Origin: Spirochaetaceae bacterium
GTDB lineage: Bacteria > Spirochaetota > Spirochaetia > Treponematales > Treponemataceae
NCBI GenBank assembly: GCA_017614995.1
Contig: JAGAAX010000023.1
Location: forward strand, 1-64,000
Direction of reading: 5' to 3'
DNA: 64,000 bases
The position numbers and the translations under genes were made by a program. Under the pieces are notes generated by a model. That model made no database searches, was not told where the DNA came from, and saw only the letters and a program-made list of their open reading frames with translations. Shown here piece after piece: positions 42,674 through 50,806 of the stretch (its first letter is position 1; every line of letters starts with the position of its first letter).

Positions 42674-43567
42674 ATGAGCTTACAGGCCCAGACAGAAGAG
42701 GATTTTTACAGAGCAAGAAATAAAGCACTTTTTAACGAGATTCAGCATTTCGTCAACCAGGAAGAAAGCCATCTTCTGTCGTTTAACGACGTAAAGCAGC
42801 TGCTTAAACCGCAGAATGAAGTTTATCTTGGAATGCAGGTTGTTCCAATCAATTTGATTGCCGGAAGCGAAGGCCGTTATTACGACTTTGACAACCACTT
42901 TTTTCCTAAGAACATTCACCTTAAGACAAGATGGGAGCGCATTGACGAAGCACATCTGACTGACGTAATTCTTCCGCCTATAAAGCTTTACGAAATCGGC
43001 GGGCTTTATTTTGTCCGCGACGGAAACCACCGCGTTTCAGTTGCGCGCTCTAAGGGCGTAGAATGCATTGACGCAGAAGTTGTAAGCCTTAAAAGTGAGA
43101 TTAAGCTTAAGCCGGGCATGACTAAGGCAAAAATTCTCAAAGAAGTCATCAACTATGAGAAGCGCGTCTTCTACATGGAAACGGCTTTTGGCGACATTAC
43201 AGACTTCTGGAAGCTTGATTTCTCAACTACAGGCCAATACGACGTAATCTACAACCACATTCTGACGCATAAATATTTCATCAATCAGGACAAAACCGAA
43301 GAAATTTCTATGCAGGACGCCATTCTTTCGTGGTACGAGAATGTGTACAGCCCTGTCGTTGCCGTCATAAAAAAGCGCAAAATCATGCGCAAATTCCGGG
43401 GCAGAACGACAAGCGACATGTATGTATGGCTTATAAAATACTGGGACGAGCTAAAGACAAAATTCGGCAGCAACATTGAGCTTGACGACATCGCCGACGG
43501 CTTTAAAAGACAGTTCGGAATAGGCTTTTTCCGTAATTTTTTCAAAAATAAAAAATCAAAATCTTGA
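42674..43567 (+). CDS. ParB/Srx-fold domain protein, spirochaete type
   Basis: A 297-residue protein with a strong GGAGGGGG ribosome-binding site. The N-terminal half has a ParB-like core, LPPIKLYEIGGLYFVRDGNHRVSVARSKG, where GNHR corresponds to the GERR/GNHR nucleotide-binding box of ParB and sulfiredoxin-like proteins. The C-terminal half (MQDAILSWYENVYSPVVAVIKK; MYVWLIKYWDELKTKFG) resembles the DUF4032-like helical region. No parA is nearby, so chromosome partition is not implied. Function unknown. Confidence 0.65.
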   Translation: MSLQAQTEEDFYRARNKALFNEIQHFVNQEESHLLSFNDVKQLLKPQNEVYLGMQVVPINLIAGSEGRYYDFDNHFFPKNIHLKTRWERIDEAHLTDVILPPIKLYEIGGLYFVRDGNHRVSVARSKGVECIDAEVVSLKSEIKLKPGMTKAKILKEVINYEKRVFYMETAFGDITDFWKLDFSTTGQYDVIYNHILTHKYFINQDKTEEISMQDAILSWYENVYSPVVAVIKKRKIMRKFRGRTTSDMYVWLIKYWDELKTKFGSNIELDDIADGFKRQFGIGFFRNFFKNKKSKS

Positions 43568-43570
43568 CGA

Positions 43571-43598
43571 CTTACACTATCAGTGGTAAGATTTTTTT
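43571..43598 (+). terminator. rho-independent terminator
   Basis: CTTACACT-ATC-AGTGGTAAG hairpin with one bulge followed by seven T, directly after the stop at 43567. Confidence 0.65.
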
Positions 43599-43654
43599 AG
43601 TGATTAAAAAACAGCAGAATAAGATAAAAGTTATTGCTGCAAAGAGAGATAAAT

Positions 43655-45301
43655 TTGTTCACACCAAACGTTATTCCTTCTACAGTCGCATTAATTATCG
43701 GAATTGCGGGATTATTAATCTTTTCCCTGATAACAATTATAACGAAAAAGAAAGCTAACGAAGACATCAAATTTGAAATTGCAGCTTGCGTTGCTGTTCT
43801 TTTAGGAACAGTTCTGCTTTTTGTTACCCAAAACTTTTTGTTTCTGGGCATTTCGCTTTTTATTTATTCTGTGCTCGCTTTTTTGGCAAGGAAAAAGCCG
43901 GAAGCCGCTGCTGAAACTGTTGCTGAAGAGCCTTTAGAAGAAGTACAGGAAGAAGAGCCTGTTTATGACCCTGAAGAAGATGCTGAAAAGCAGATGCAGA
44001 ATGAAGTGCTTAAAGCCGGTAGAGACTTTATGGTTAAGGCTTCTGAGTCTTTCTCTGACAACGACGGTCTTTTGAACCTTCTTGATACAATCAATAAATC
44101 TGTTATAGACATTACAAAATCAGACGGCGGTGCAATCCTGCTGATTGACGAATTTGATGATATTATCACCGTAAAGACGTTCACAGGCACGTTTCCACCG
44201 CCATATCAGCTTCCTCAGGATTTGCCGCACAAAATTGCTCGTGTTGAGACAAGCTTTAGATTTGCACAGTTTCCGCTCGGCGAAACAATCTTTGGTATTG
44301 CAGCAACAACAGGCAAAGCTGAACTTATTACAGATCCGCTTAATGACAGCCGCATTTTCCAGAACGAGCCGGAAGATTTCTTAAAGCTCGGAAGCTATAT
44401 TGTCATTCCGATGATTGTCAAAGGAACAGTTATCGGTGTTCTTGCACTCGCAAGAAAATTTGAATCGCCAAAGTTCAACGAGACAGATTTTTCTAACGCA
44501 CAGATTCTTACAGACTTTGCGTCATGTGCAATCCAGAATGTTTTCTCTTATCAGGAAATTGCAGAACATTCTGAGCTTACAAAAGAATCTGAAATTGCAT
44601 GTCAGCTTCAGAAAAATATGCACGCCAAGACTTCATTTACTATTCCGGGTGCATCTTTCGGCTGTTTCTTTACAGGCACAGAAGGTGTCTGCGGCGACTA
44701 TTTCGACGTTATTCCATGCCGCAAAGACCGCATAGCCTTTGTTCTTGCAGACGTTGCCGGCAAGGGTATGAACTCGCTTATTGTCATGGTCATGATTCGC
44801 GCGATTATGCAGCTTGTTGTAAACACACAGAAAACGGCTGCAACAATCCTTACATGGACAAACCGCGGCATCACCGGCAAAATCAATATTGACCATTTTG
44901 CAAGTCTTGTTCTTGCAAACTACGATTCAGAAAACAAAAAAGTGCAGATTGCAACGGCAGGTAATGCGCCCGGCTTGATTTATCATGAATCAACTAAAGA
45001 AATTGAAGCACTTCAGATTACAAGTGACCCTATTGGTGTTGATAAAGCAACAGTTTATACAGACATAGAATTCCCGGTTGAACCTGGAGATATTATCGTT
45101 CTTTATACGGACGGTCTTGTAGAAGCTGTTGACGCTAACAGCAGGCAATATGGAGTTGATAATATCAAGCGCCTTATAAAAGAAAATGCAAGCTTAAAGG
45201 CAACTGATATATCTACTAAAATTAAAAAGAACTTGAAGGAATTCTGCGGTTCTGCAAAACAGCATGATGATCAGACTTTGTTAGTCATTAAAATACAGTA
45301 A
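43655..45301 (+). CDS. membrane GAF-SpoIIE/PP2C family serine phosphatase
   Basis: About 548 residues from TTG 43655, six bases after GAGAG; a TTG seven codons upstream is possible. Two membrane segments (VALIIGIAGLLIFSLITII; VAVLLGTVLLFVTQNFLFLGISLF) are followed by an acidic linker and a GAF domain (about 120-290). The PP2C phosphatase has GVCGDYFDVIP, VLADVAGKGMNS and VLYTDGLVEA. It should dephosphorylate the STAS protein encoded just downstream, in a partner-switching pathway. Confidence 0.9.
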   Translation: MFTPNVIPSTVALIIGIAGLLIFSLITIITKKKANEDIKFEIAACVAVLLGTVLLFVTQNFLFLGISLFIYSVLAFLARKKPEAAAETVAEEPLEEVQEEEPVYDPEEDAEKQMQNEVLKAGRDFMVKASESFSDNDGLLNLLDTINKSVIDITKSDGGAILLIDEFDDIITVKTFTGTFPPPYQLPQDLPHKIARVETSFRFAQFPLGETIFGIAATTGKAELITDPLNDSRIFQNEPEDFLKLGSYIVIPMIVKGTVIGVLALARKFESPKFNETDFSNAQILTDFASCAIQNVFSYQEIAEHSELTKESEIACQLQKNMHAKTSFTIPGASFGCFFTGTEGVCGDYFDVIPCRKDRIAFVLADVAGKGMNSLIVMVMIRAIMQLVVNTQKTAATILTWTNRGITGKINIDHFASLVLANYDSENKKVQIATAGNAPGLIYHESTKEIEALQITSDPIGVDKATVYTDIEFPVEPGDIIVLYTDGLVEAVDANSRQYGVDNIKRLIKENASLKATDISTKIKKNLKEFCGSAKQHDDQTLLVIKIQ

Positions 45302-45401
45302 TTTATCATCAGATAATTGTGTACTTTTTTGCTTTACATCTAACAAATTGTGATTTATCATATATATTAGAATAATTATGGATTTAATTAGGAGCAAATA
45401 A

Positions 45402-45743
45402 ATGGAACTGAAAATCAGGAAAAACGGCGAAGTTTACATCATCGATGTAAACGGCGAAATGGATTTGTACAATTCGTATAAACTGAAAGAACTGGTTATG
45501 AAGATGCTTGAGAAAAACGTACAGTTTTTCATAATCAATCTTGAACAGGTTGATTATATCGACTCGTCTGGAATCGGTGCATTGATCTATATCTGTTCAA
45601 CAGTTAAAAAAATGAATTTAAAACTCTCAATTGCAAATATTCATGGTTCTGTTAAGAAGGTTATCGAATTAACAAAACTTATGGGATATTTTCCAATTGC
45701 AAACAGTGTTGAAGAAGCACTGCTTCAGGTAAACGAAGACTAA
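45402..45743 (+). CDS. STAS-domain anti-anti-sigma factor
   Basis: A 113-residue SpoIIAA/RsbV-like protein. LEQVDYIDSSGIGALIYI holds the serine that the partner kinase phosphorylates. A GGAGC ribosome-binding site precedes it. It lies between the SpoIIE-type phosphatase and an RsbW-like kinase gene, so the three form a full partner-switch module. No sigma factor gene is in the window. Confidence 0.93.
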   Translation: MELKIRKNGEVYIIDVNGEMDLYNSYKLKELVMKMLEKNVQFFIINLEQVDYIDSSGIGALIYICSTVKKMNLKLSIANIHGSVKKVIELTKLMGYFPIANSVEEALLQVNED

Positions 45744-45773
45744 TAATAACTATATAAGATAAAAGAGGAAAAC

Positions 45774-46322
45774 ATGACAAATAAAGAACTTATATCCGAT
45801 GGAAGTAATCCCCTCTTTGACAAATCTAATATGTTATATAAAGAATTTCCGTCTGACTTTAGACAAATTCGTTATTTCACATTATTGATTGTTCAGTCTG
45901 CACCTCTAGAGATTAAAGAGATTAATCTTCTTGAGCAGCAGATTAGTGAAGTAATCAAGAATGGTGTAAAGCACGGAAATAACTGTGACATAAATAAAAA
46001 AGTTAAAGTATGGTATTCTTTTAGCCCTACCCACGCACACTTGATTGTAGAAGACGAGGGCGAAGGCTTTAAAGATCTTGAACGTTGGAATGAATTTAAC
46101 CGCAAGAGACTTGAATGTCTGCACACACAGAATTTTGAAGAATTGTCTTCTTATGTTTCTTTCAAAACCAAAAAGAGTGATGAGCATGATGGCGGTAACG
46201 CCCTGTTTGCAGCACTTGAATACTGGAACGGCGGTTTTATCTACAATGACAAGAGAAACGGCGTAGCAATGCTGAAAAAGTTCCAACAGAAGCGTCATGG
46301 CGTAGCTATTGACGGCGAATAA
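45774..46322 (+). CDS. RsbW/SpoIIAB-like anti-sigma serine kinase (HATPase)
   Basis: A 182-residue GHKL protein: N-box LEQQISEVIKNGVKHGN, G1 LIVEDEGEGFKDL, then DGGNALFAALEYWNGGFIYN for the G2 region and a short C-terminus. It would bind or phosphorylate the STAS protein. The AGAGGAAA ribosome-binding site lies 30 nt after the STAS stop, and a strong terminator follows. Confidence 0.88.
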   Translation: MTNKELISDGSNPLFDKSNMLYKEFPSDFRQIRYFTLLIVQSAPLEIKEINLLEQQISEVIKNGVKHGNNCDINKKVKVWYSFSPTHAHLIVEDEGEGFKDLERWNEFNRKRLECLHTQNFEELSSYVSFKTKKSDEHDGGNALFAALEYWNGGFIYNDKRNGVAMLKKFQQKRHGVAIDGE

Positions 46323-46343
46323 GCACAGGCTTCTATTAATCCA

Positions 46344-46387
46344 AAAAGGGCTGCCCGACTTAAAAAATCAGGCAGCCCTTTTTTATT
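46344..46387 (+). terminator. strong rho-independent terminator, bidirectional
   Basis: AAAAAGGGCTGCC and GGCAGCCCTTTTTT form a perfect 13-bp stem with a 14-nt loop. The A-tract on the left and T-tract on the right let it serve both the RsbW-like gene and the convergent cyclase gene. Confidence 0.9.
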
Positions 46388-46412
46388 ATGCAATTCAAAA
46401 TGTCAAGTCTTT

Positions 46413-49400
46413 TTATTTGAACAAAACCTGTTCAGAAATTGAACCTTTTGCAATTAATTCTTTTGCCTTTTCCATTATGATTTCTTTTGCAAGAATTTGA
46501 TTATTGCAGGCAAATGCATAAGTTTTTAACAGCTCAAGCGCATATTCTGATTTTTCCAAAACCTCAATTGCTTTATTACATTCGGCTTTTGCTTCTTCTG
46601 CTCTGCCGTCAGCCAAAGCAACTGCACTTAATGCGCGGCTGTACAAAGCTTTTACAAGCTCTGAACCGTCAGCTTCTTTTTTGAGAATCTTTACACCTTT
46701 GTCTATGAGCTTCTTCAGTTTGCCTGCTTCAGCTTTGTCAACATTTCCATGTTTTAGAACACTAAGCAATGCAACAATACCCTCTTCTACAGGCGCAACA
46801 AAAAGGTTCATCTTTATCTGGGCTTTGCCATATTCATCAAAGATTTTCTTTGCATAAATCATGGCATCGTCATAATTACCAGTCATTCTGGCTATATATG
46901 CCAAGCTTGAATATGAAATCGCAAGATAAGCATGGTCTTGAACGCATTCACTGAACAAGATGCCGTCTGCAATTTGAGCACATGCTATTTCAGCAGAAAT
47001 CTTACCTTGCAGATACTTCATAAACGGAATCAAGCCTAAGGCCCAGCCGATTGTCATTGCTGAATGATAACGCTGTGACAAAGTTTTCAGAGACTTTGTA
47101 ATTTCGTAAGACTTTTCCAAATCACAAGTCATAAATGTAACAAGCCCTAAAATCGCGGTAACATTCATCAGTTCCCACGGCTCGCGGCTTGATTCATAAT
47201 ATGACTTTGAATGATAAGCCAGAGCGCGTGCCTGATTAAGCTTATCTGTATTAAGACAATTCAATGCAATGCAAAAATTTGAGAATGCACTGCTTCTTAC
47301 AGACAACTGTCTGTCTGATAAATCATCAGACTCGTAAATCTTTATAGCGGAGGCTTTTTTCTCTTTTATTGAGCATATCGCGGCAAAATTGGCAATTGCC
47401 GTAATAGCAGCGTCACAATCAGCAAGTCTTAAAGCCTGAACATAATCAGCCAATGCAGACCAGTACAATTTTTCGCTTGCGGTTAAGAAATAAGCCTTTG
47501 TCAATGTTGTTAAGATTTTAACCCTTGCTTCTGTCTTCTTAAACTTCTTAGACTCAGTGTTTATAGCCCTTCTCTTACAGAAAACCAGCATAAGTTTTGA
47601 CTTCAAGCCCGACATTAACAGTCCTAACGGCTTTTCAGGCATTCTACAGCCAAGATAAGAAAGCGCAGTTTCGTAATCTTCAATAGCTGTAGAGAACTTG
47701 CCCTGCTCCATGCAGCACTTGCCAAGACCATGCCAGGCATTTGCCAGCATAAGAGGAGATTTTTCCAAAGACAAAACCATATTGAAGGTTTTTACTGCTA
47801 AATCGTACTCAGAGTTTTTGCGGTAAGCATTTGCAAGCTTTAAGTAAATGCGGTTTATATTAATGTCAGTGTCTTTTACTTCACCTGTTTTATAAGCGTC
47901 AAGACAGACATTATAATGAGCAATTGAATCTGTTATAGCAGAGCGCTGATAAGCTTTTTCTGCGGCTTCAAAAGCATAAACGAACACTTTTGAATAATCT
48001 TTAGCTTCCTGCGAATGGTATACAAGCCTTTCTACAACAGCCGAAATATTATGCTCATAATGTTTTTCAAGATAATCCAATACAGCTGAGTTCAATTCTT
48101 TTTTGGTTGCTTCAAGAATTGTATCATAAACTGTATTTCTTACGGTACTGTTCTTGAATGTACAGATTGGATTTTCTTCTGTTCCGCGGCTTATAATTTT
48201 GTTTGTTTCAAAATCAGCAAGAGCCTTGTCCAGTGTTTCATCATCAATTCCGTCTGGAATTATTTCACGCAAAATAGACGGAAGGAAACCTGTACCGAGA
48301 ACAGAAGCTGTTTTACAGATAACCTGTTCCTCAAAAGAAAGCGCGTTCAAACGTGACAAAATAATTGTCTGAATTGAAGACGGAATCTCGATAGTTTCAA
48401 CAGATTTTGCAAGCTTATTTCTGCCGTTCTCAGAAACAATCAGCGTATGATTTTCTTTTAAGTTTCTGACAACATGCTCGATAAAGCATGGATTTCCGGC
48501 GGCTGCGGAAACAATTCTGTTGACAAAATCTTCTTCAGGATTTTCGATATTCAGAAGCGCAAGCAGCAAATTAGTTACAGCTTCTCTGTTGAGCGGCGCA
48601 AGGTCAAGCACATCAATGCCGTTTTCTTTATAGAATGCAGTTAGCTGCGGTTCTGGTCTTGCCAAAGAAACTAAAAGCAGCGGCAAGTCTTTGGCTTCTC
48701 TCAAAAGATATTCAAAGAAACCAAGCGAAACAGCATCACTCCACTGCAAATCTTCAAGAACAAGCACAGCAGGCGCACCGGCAGTAAATACCGAAAGCAG
48801 TTTATGCATAAGCTTAAAGAAATGCTGCAATTTTAAGCTCGGCACCATATTGATTTCGTCTTTCTTCGGCGAGCTGAATCCCATCATTTCAAGCACATAC
48901 GGCAGCCATTCAAGCTCTTCTGGGAAAGAAGTCTCAAACAAAGACTGAAGGTGGTTATATGCTTCTTCGTCTGACAAAAGTTCTGTCAAAGAGATAAGCT
49001 GACCAATCAGATTGCGCCACAAAAAGAACGGTGTGGCTTTTTCATACTGATAACAATAGCTGTAAATTACAGGCAGATACGGCTGCTGTTTTTCAAGATA
49101 AGCTGTACAAGTTTCAACTAAAAATGATTTGCCTATACCGCCGTCACCGACAAGTGCAATAGCACTCAAAGAACCTTTTGAACTTTTTTCATAGGCTTCA
49201 AGAATTATGCTCTTTTCTTTGTCTCGGCCAAAAAGCTCATTCTGCTCTCTTTCTTTAGGAAGAAGCTGTCTTTTTGAGTCGAATTTGTATACAGTCTGCG
49301 GTGTCGAAAAGCCTTTAAGCGGAATCGGCGCAAGTTTTTCAAAAATGCACTTTTCTTCGGCTTTCTGCGCAGTTCTGCTGTCTGCAATAAATGTAAAAGG

Positions 49401-50678
49401 CTCTCTGTCAGCAGCCTTCATCATAAGGCGTGCCGCAAGATTTATGATATTGCCGACAACAGTAAAGTCTTTGCGCATAGACGCGCCGAACTCACCTGCA
49501 TAGACAATACCAGAAGCAACACCGGCATTAACAGAAGTTATAAAATCAAGGTGACGTGAATCCTGCAAAACCTCATCGGCAAAAAGACATGCGGCAGATT
49601 CCCTGTCCTCTACAGTTGCAGAAGAAGTTGCGCCGAACAGAATCGGGAATACAAGCCCCTTGTCAGATATATCAGGCTGATTGCAGAATACGCCGTATTT
49701 CATTGCCTTGTCTTGAAGCATTTCATAAACAGCATTGAAATTGCGGTGGCATGTCTCGATTGGAACGCCTTCATTCTGCGAGAAGTTGCCGGCGAATCTA
49801 ACCATAACACATGTTGCATCGCGGTAATCGCCTGCAAAGCCGTCATACTTGTTCTTAATCTGCTCGCGAATCATCGGATTCATAAAAGCATAAAGACGCT
49901 TATAATACTGCGGCTGCTCAAAAAATTCGTATAAATCCACGTAATCCGGGCGCGGCACGTTTGCCACAAAATCATCATCAACCGAAGTCATAAGATAAAA
50001 ACCTGGATTCTGAGGAGCAAACATGTGAGCCATGCCTGCCTGTTCTGCAAGCTTATAAGCTTCTTCTGTAATCAAAAACTGCTGACCGTCGCAATTCTTT
50101 TCGGCGGCAACAGCATCGCGGACAGCTGCGCCTGTAAAGATTGGTGTCACAAAGCGTGTCAAATCACCCAAGAAAAGCTGTGTATAAGGTCCGACACCAA
50201 GTCCGATTTTCGGGTTTAATGCAAAGCCGTTTGAGCTTTCAAGGACTTCGTTATAGTTGATGCTTAATTCCCATGTTCTGTACATGGCGGCAAAACTGCG
50301 CTTGAAGTTTTCCGCAAGAGTTTCGCCTTCAAGCAGGTCAAAACCAATTAAAAGAGAATCGCCTGCAAACTGATAAACAGAGCCGGAAAATTCGCGCAAA
50401 GATTCTATTATAACTGAATAATAAGAAGAGAAAATGTCCGAAAGCTCACCTACATCGCGCTTGTTGTTTACATATTCCGAAACAATGTGTGTAAAACCAA
50501 CAATATCAAGGTAGGCACAAGTGCCTGTCAAAGGCGTTATTTTTTGGTCAAATATACAGCATTCGCTTTGACCGATAAATTTTGCGATTCTGAACGGCAC
50601 ATATCTTGCCATTAAAGGAATTTCGTCTTTATCAATCTTCTCTGCTGTTTCAAAGCATTTGTTGCAATTTCCGTTCAT
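46413..50678 (-). CDS. adenylate/guanylate cyclase-type protein with AAA/NACHT-like ATPase and TPR domains
   Basis: About 1421 residues. Two class III cyclase-like domains come first (ACAYLDIVGFTHIVSEY; second with VMVRFAGNFSQNEGVP, GVASGIVYAGEFGA). An AAA_16-type NTPase (LVGDGGIGKSFLVE; LVLEDLQWSD) and a long TPR region follow. The first cyclase domain keeps one metal Asp (LDIVGF), but the second looks degenerate, so catalysis by a mixed dimer or a purely regulatory role are both possible. I chose ATG 50678, 7 nt after TATAAT. Confidence 0.85.
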   Translation of the reverse strand: MNGNCNKCFETAEKIDKDEIPLMARYVPFRIAKFIGQSECCIFDQKITPLTGTCAYLDIVGFTHIVSEYVNNKRDVGELSDIFSSYYSVIIESLREFSGSVYQFAGDSLLIGFDLLEGETLAENFKRSFAAMYRTWELSINYNEVLESSNGFALNPKIGLGVGPYTQLFLGDLTRFVTPIFTGAAVRDAVAAEKNCDGQQFLITEEAYKLAEQAGMAHMFAPQNPGFYLMTSVDDDFVANVPRPDYVDLYEFFEQPQYYKRLYAFMNPMIREQIKNKYDGFAGDYRDATCVMVRFAGNFSQNEGVPIETCHRNFNAVYEMLQDKAMKYGVFCNQPDISDKGLVFPILFGATSSATVEDRESAACLFADEVLQDSRHLDFITSVNAGVASGIVYAGEFGASMRKDFTVVGNIINLAARLMMKAADREPFTFIADSRTAQKAEEKCIFEKLAPIPLKGFSTPQTVYKFDSKRQLLPKEREQNELFGRDKEKSIILEAYEKSSKGSLSAIALVGDGGIGKSFLVETCTAYLEKQQPYLPVIYSYCYQYEKATPFFLWRNLIGQLISLTELLSDEEAYNHLQSLFETSFPEELEWLPYVLEMMGFSSPKKDEINMVPSLKLQHFFKLMHKLLSVFTAGAPAVLVLEDLQWSDAVSLGFFEYLLREAKDLPLLLVSLARPEPQLTAFYKENGIDVLDLAPLNREAVTNLLLALLNIENPEEDFVNRIVSAAAGNPCFIEHVVRNLKENHTLIVSENGRNKLAKSVETIEIPSSIQTIILSRLNALSFEEQVICKTASVLGTGFLPSILREIIPDGIDDETLDKALADFETNKIISRGTEENPICTFKNSTVRNTVYDTILEATKKELNSAVLDYLEKHYEHNISAVVERLVYHSQEAKDYSKVFVYAFEAAEKAYQRSAITDSIAHYNVCLDAYKTGEVKDTDININRIYLKLANAYRKNSEYDLAVKTFNMVLSLEKSPLMLANAWHGLGKCCMEQGKFSTAIEDYETALSYLGCRMPEKPLGLLMSGLKSKLMLVFCKRRAINTESKKFKKTEARVKILTTLTKAYFLTASEKLYWSALADYVQALRLADCDAAITAIANFAAICSIKEKKASAIKIYESDDLSDRQLSVRSSAFSNFCIALNCLNTDKLNQARALAYHSKSYYESSREPWELMNVTAILGLVTFMTCDLEKSYEITKSLKTLSQRYHSAMTIGWALGLIPFMKYLQGKISAEIACAQIADGILFSECVQDHAYLAISYSSLAYIARMTGNYDDAMIYAKKIFDEYGKAQIKMNLFVAPVEEGIVALLSVLKHGNVDKAEAGKLKKLIDKGVKILKKEADGSELVKALYSRALSAVALADGRAEEAKAECNKAIEVLEKSEYALELLKTYAFACNNQILAKEIIMEKAKELIAKGSISEQVLFK

Positions 50679-50685
50679 TCTAGAT

Positions 50686-50714
50686 ATTATACAAGACTTT
50701 TGATAATTCAACAA
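50686..50714 (-). promoter_or_regulatory. promoter of the cyclase-ATPase-TPR gene, leaderless type
   Basis: On the minus strand TTGTTG (50714-50709), 17-nt spacer, TATAAT (50691-50686), then 7 nt to ATG 50678 without a Shine-Dalgarno. Confidence 0.7.
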
Positions 50715-50736
50715 GTGATAAAGAGTTACATCATGT

Positions 50737-50774
50737 AAAAAAAATGCAGTCTGAATATTTGAATTCAGACTGCA
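50737..50774 (-). terminator. rho-independent terminator of the TPR/NHL gene
   Basis: TGCAGTCTGAA and TTCAGACTGCA form a perfect 11-bp stem with an 8-nt loop. On the minus strand it is followed by eight T. Confidence 0.85.
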
Positions 50775-50806
50775 CTTATTTTAGGCTGAAAGCTCTGCTA
50801 TCTCAA

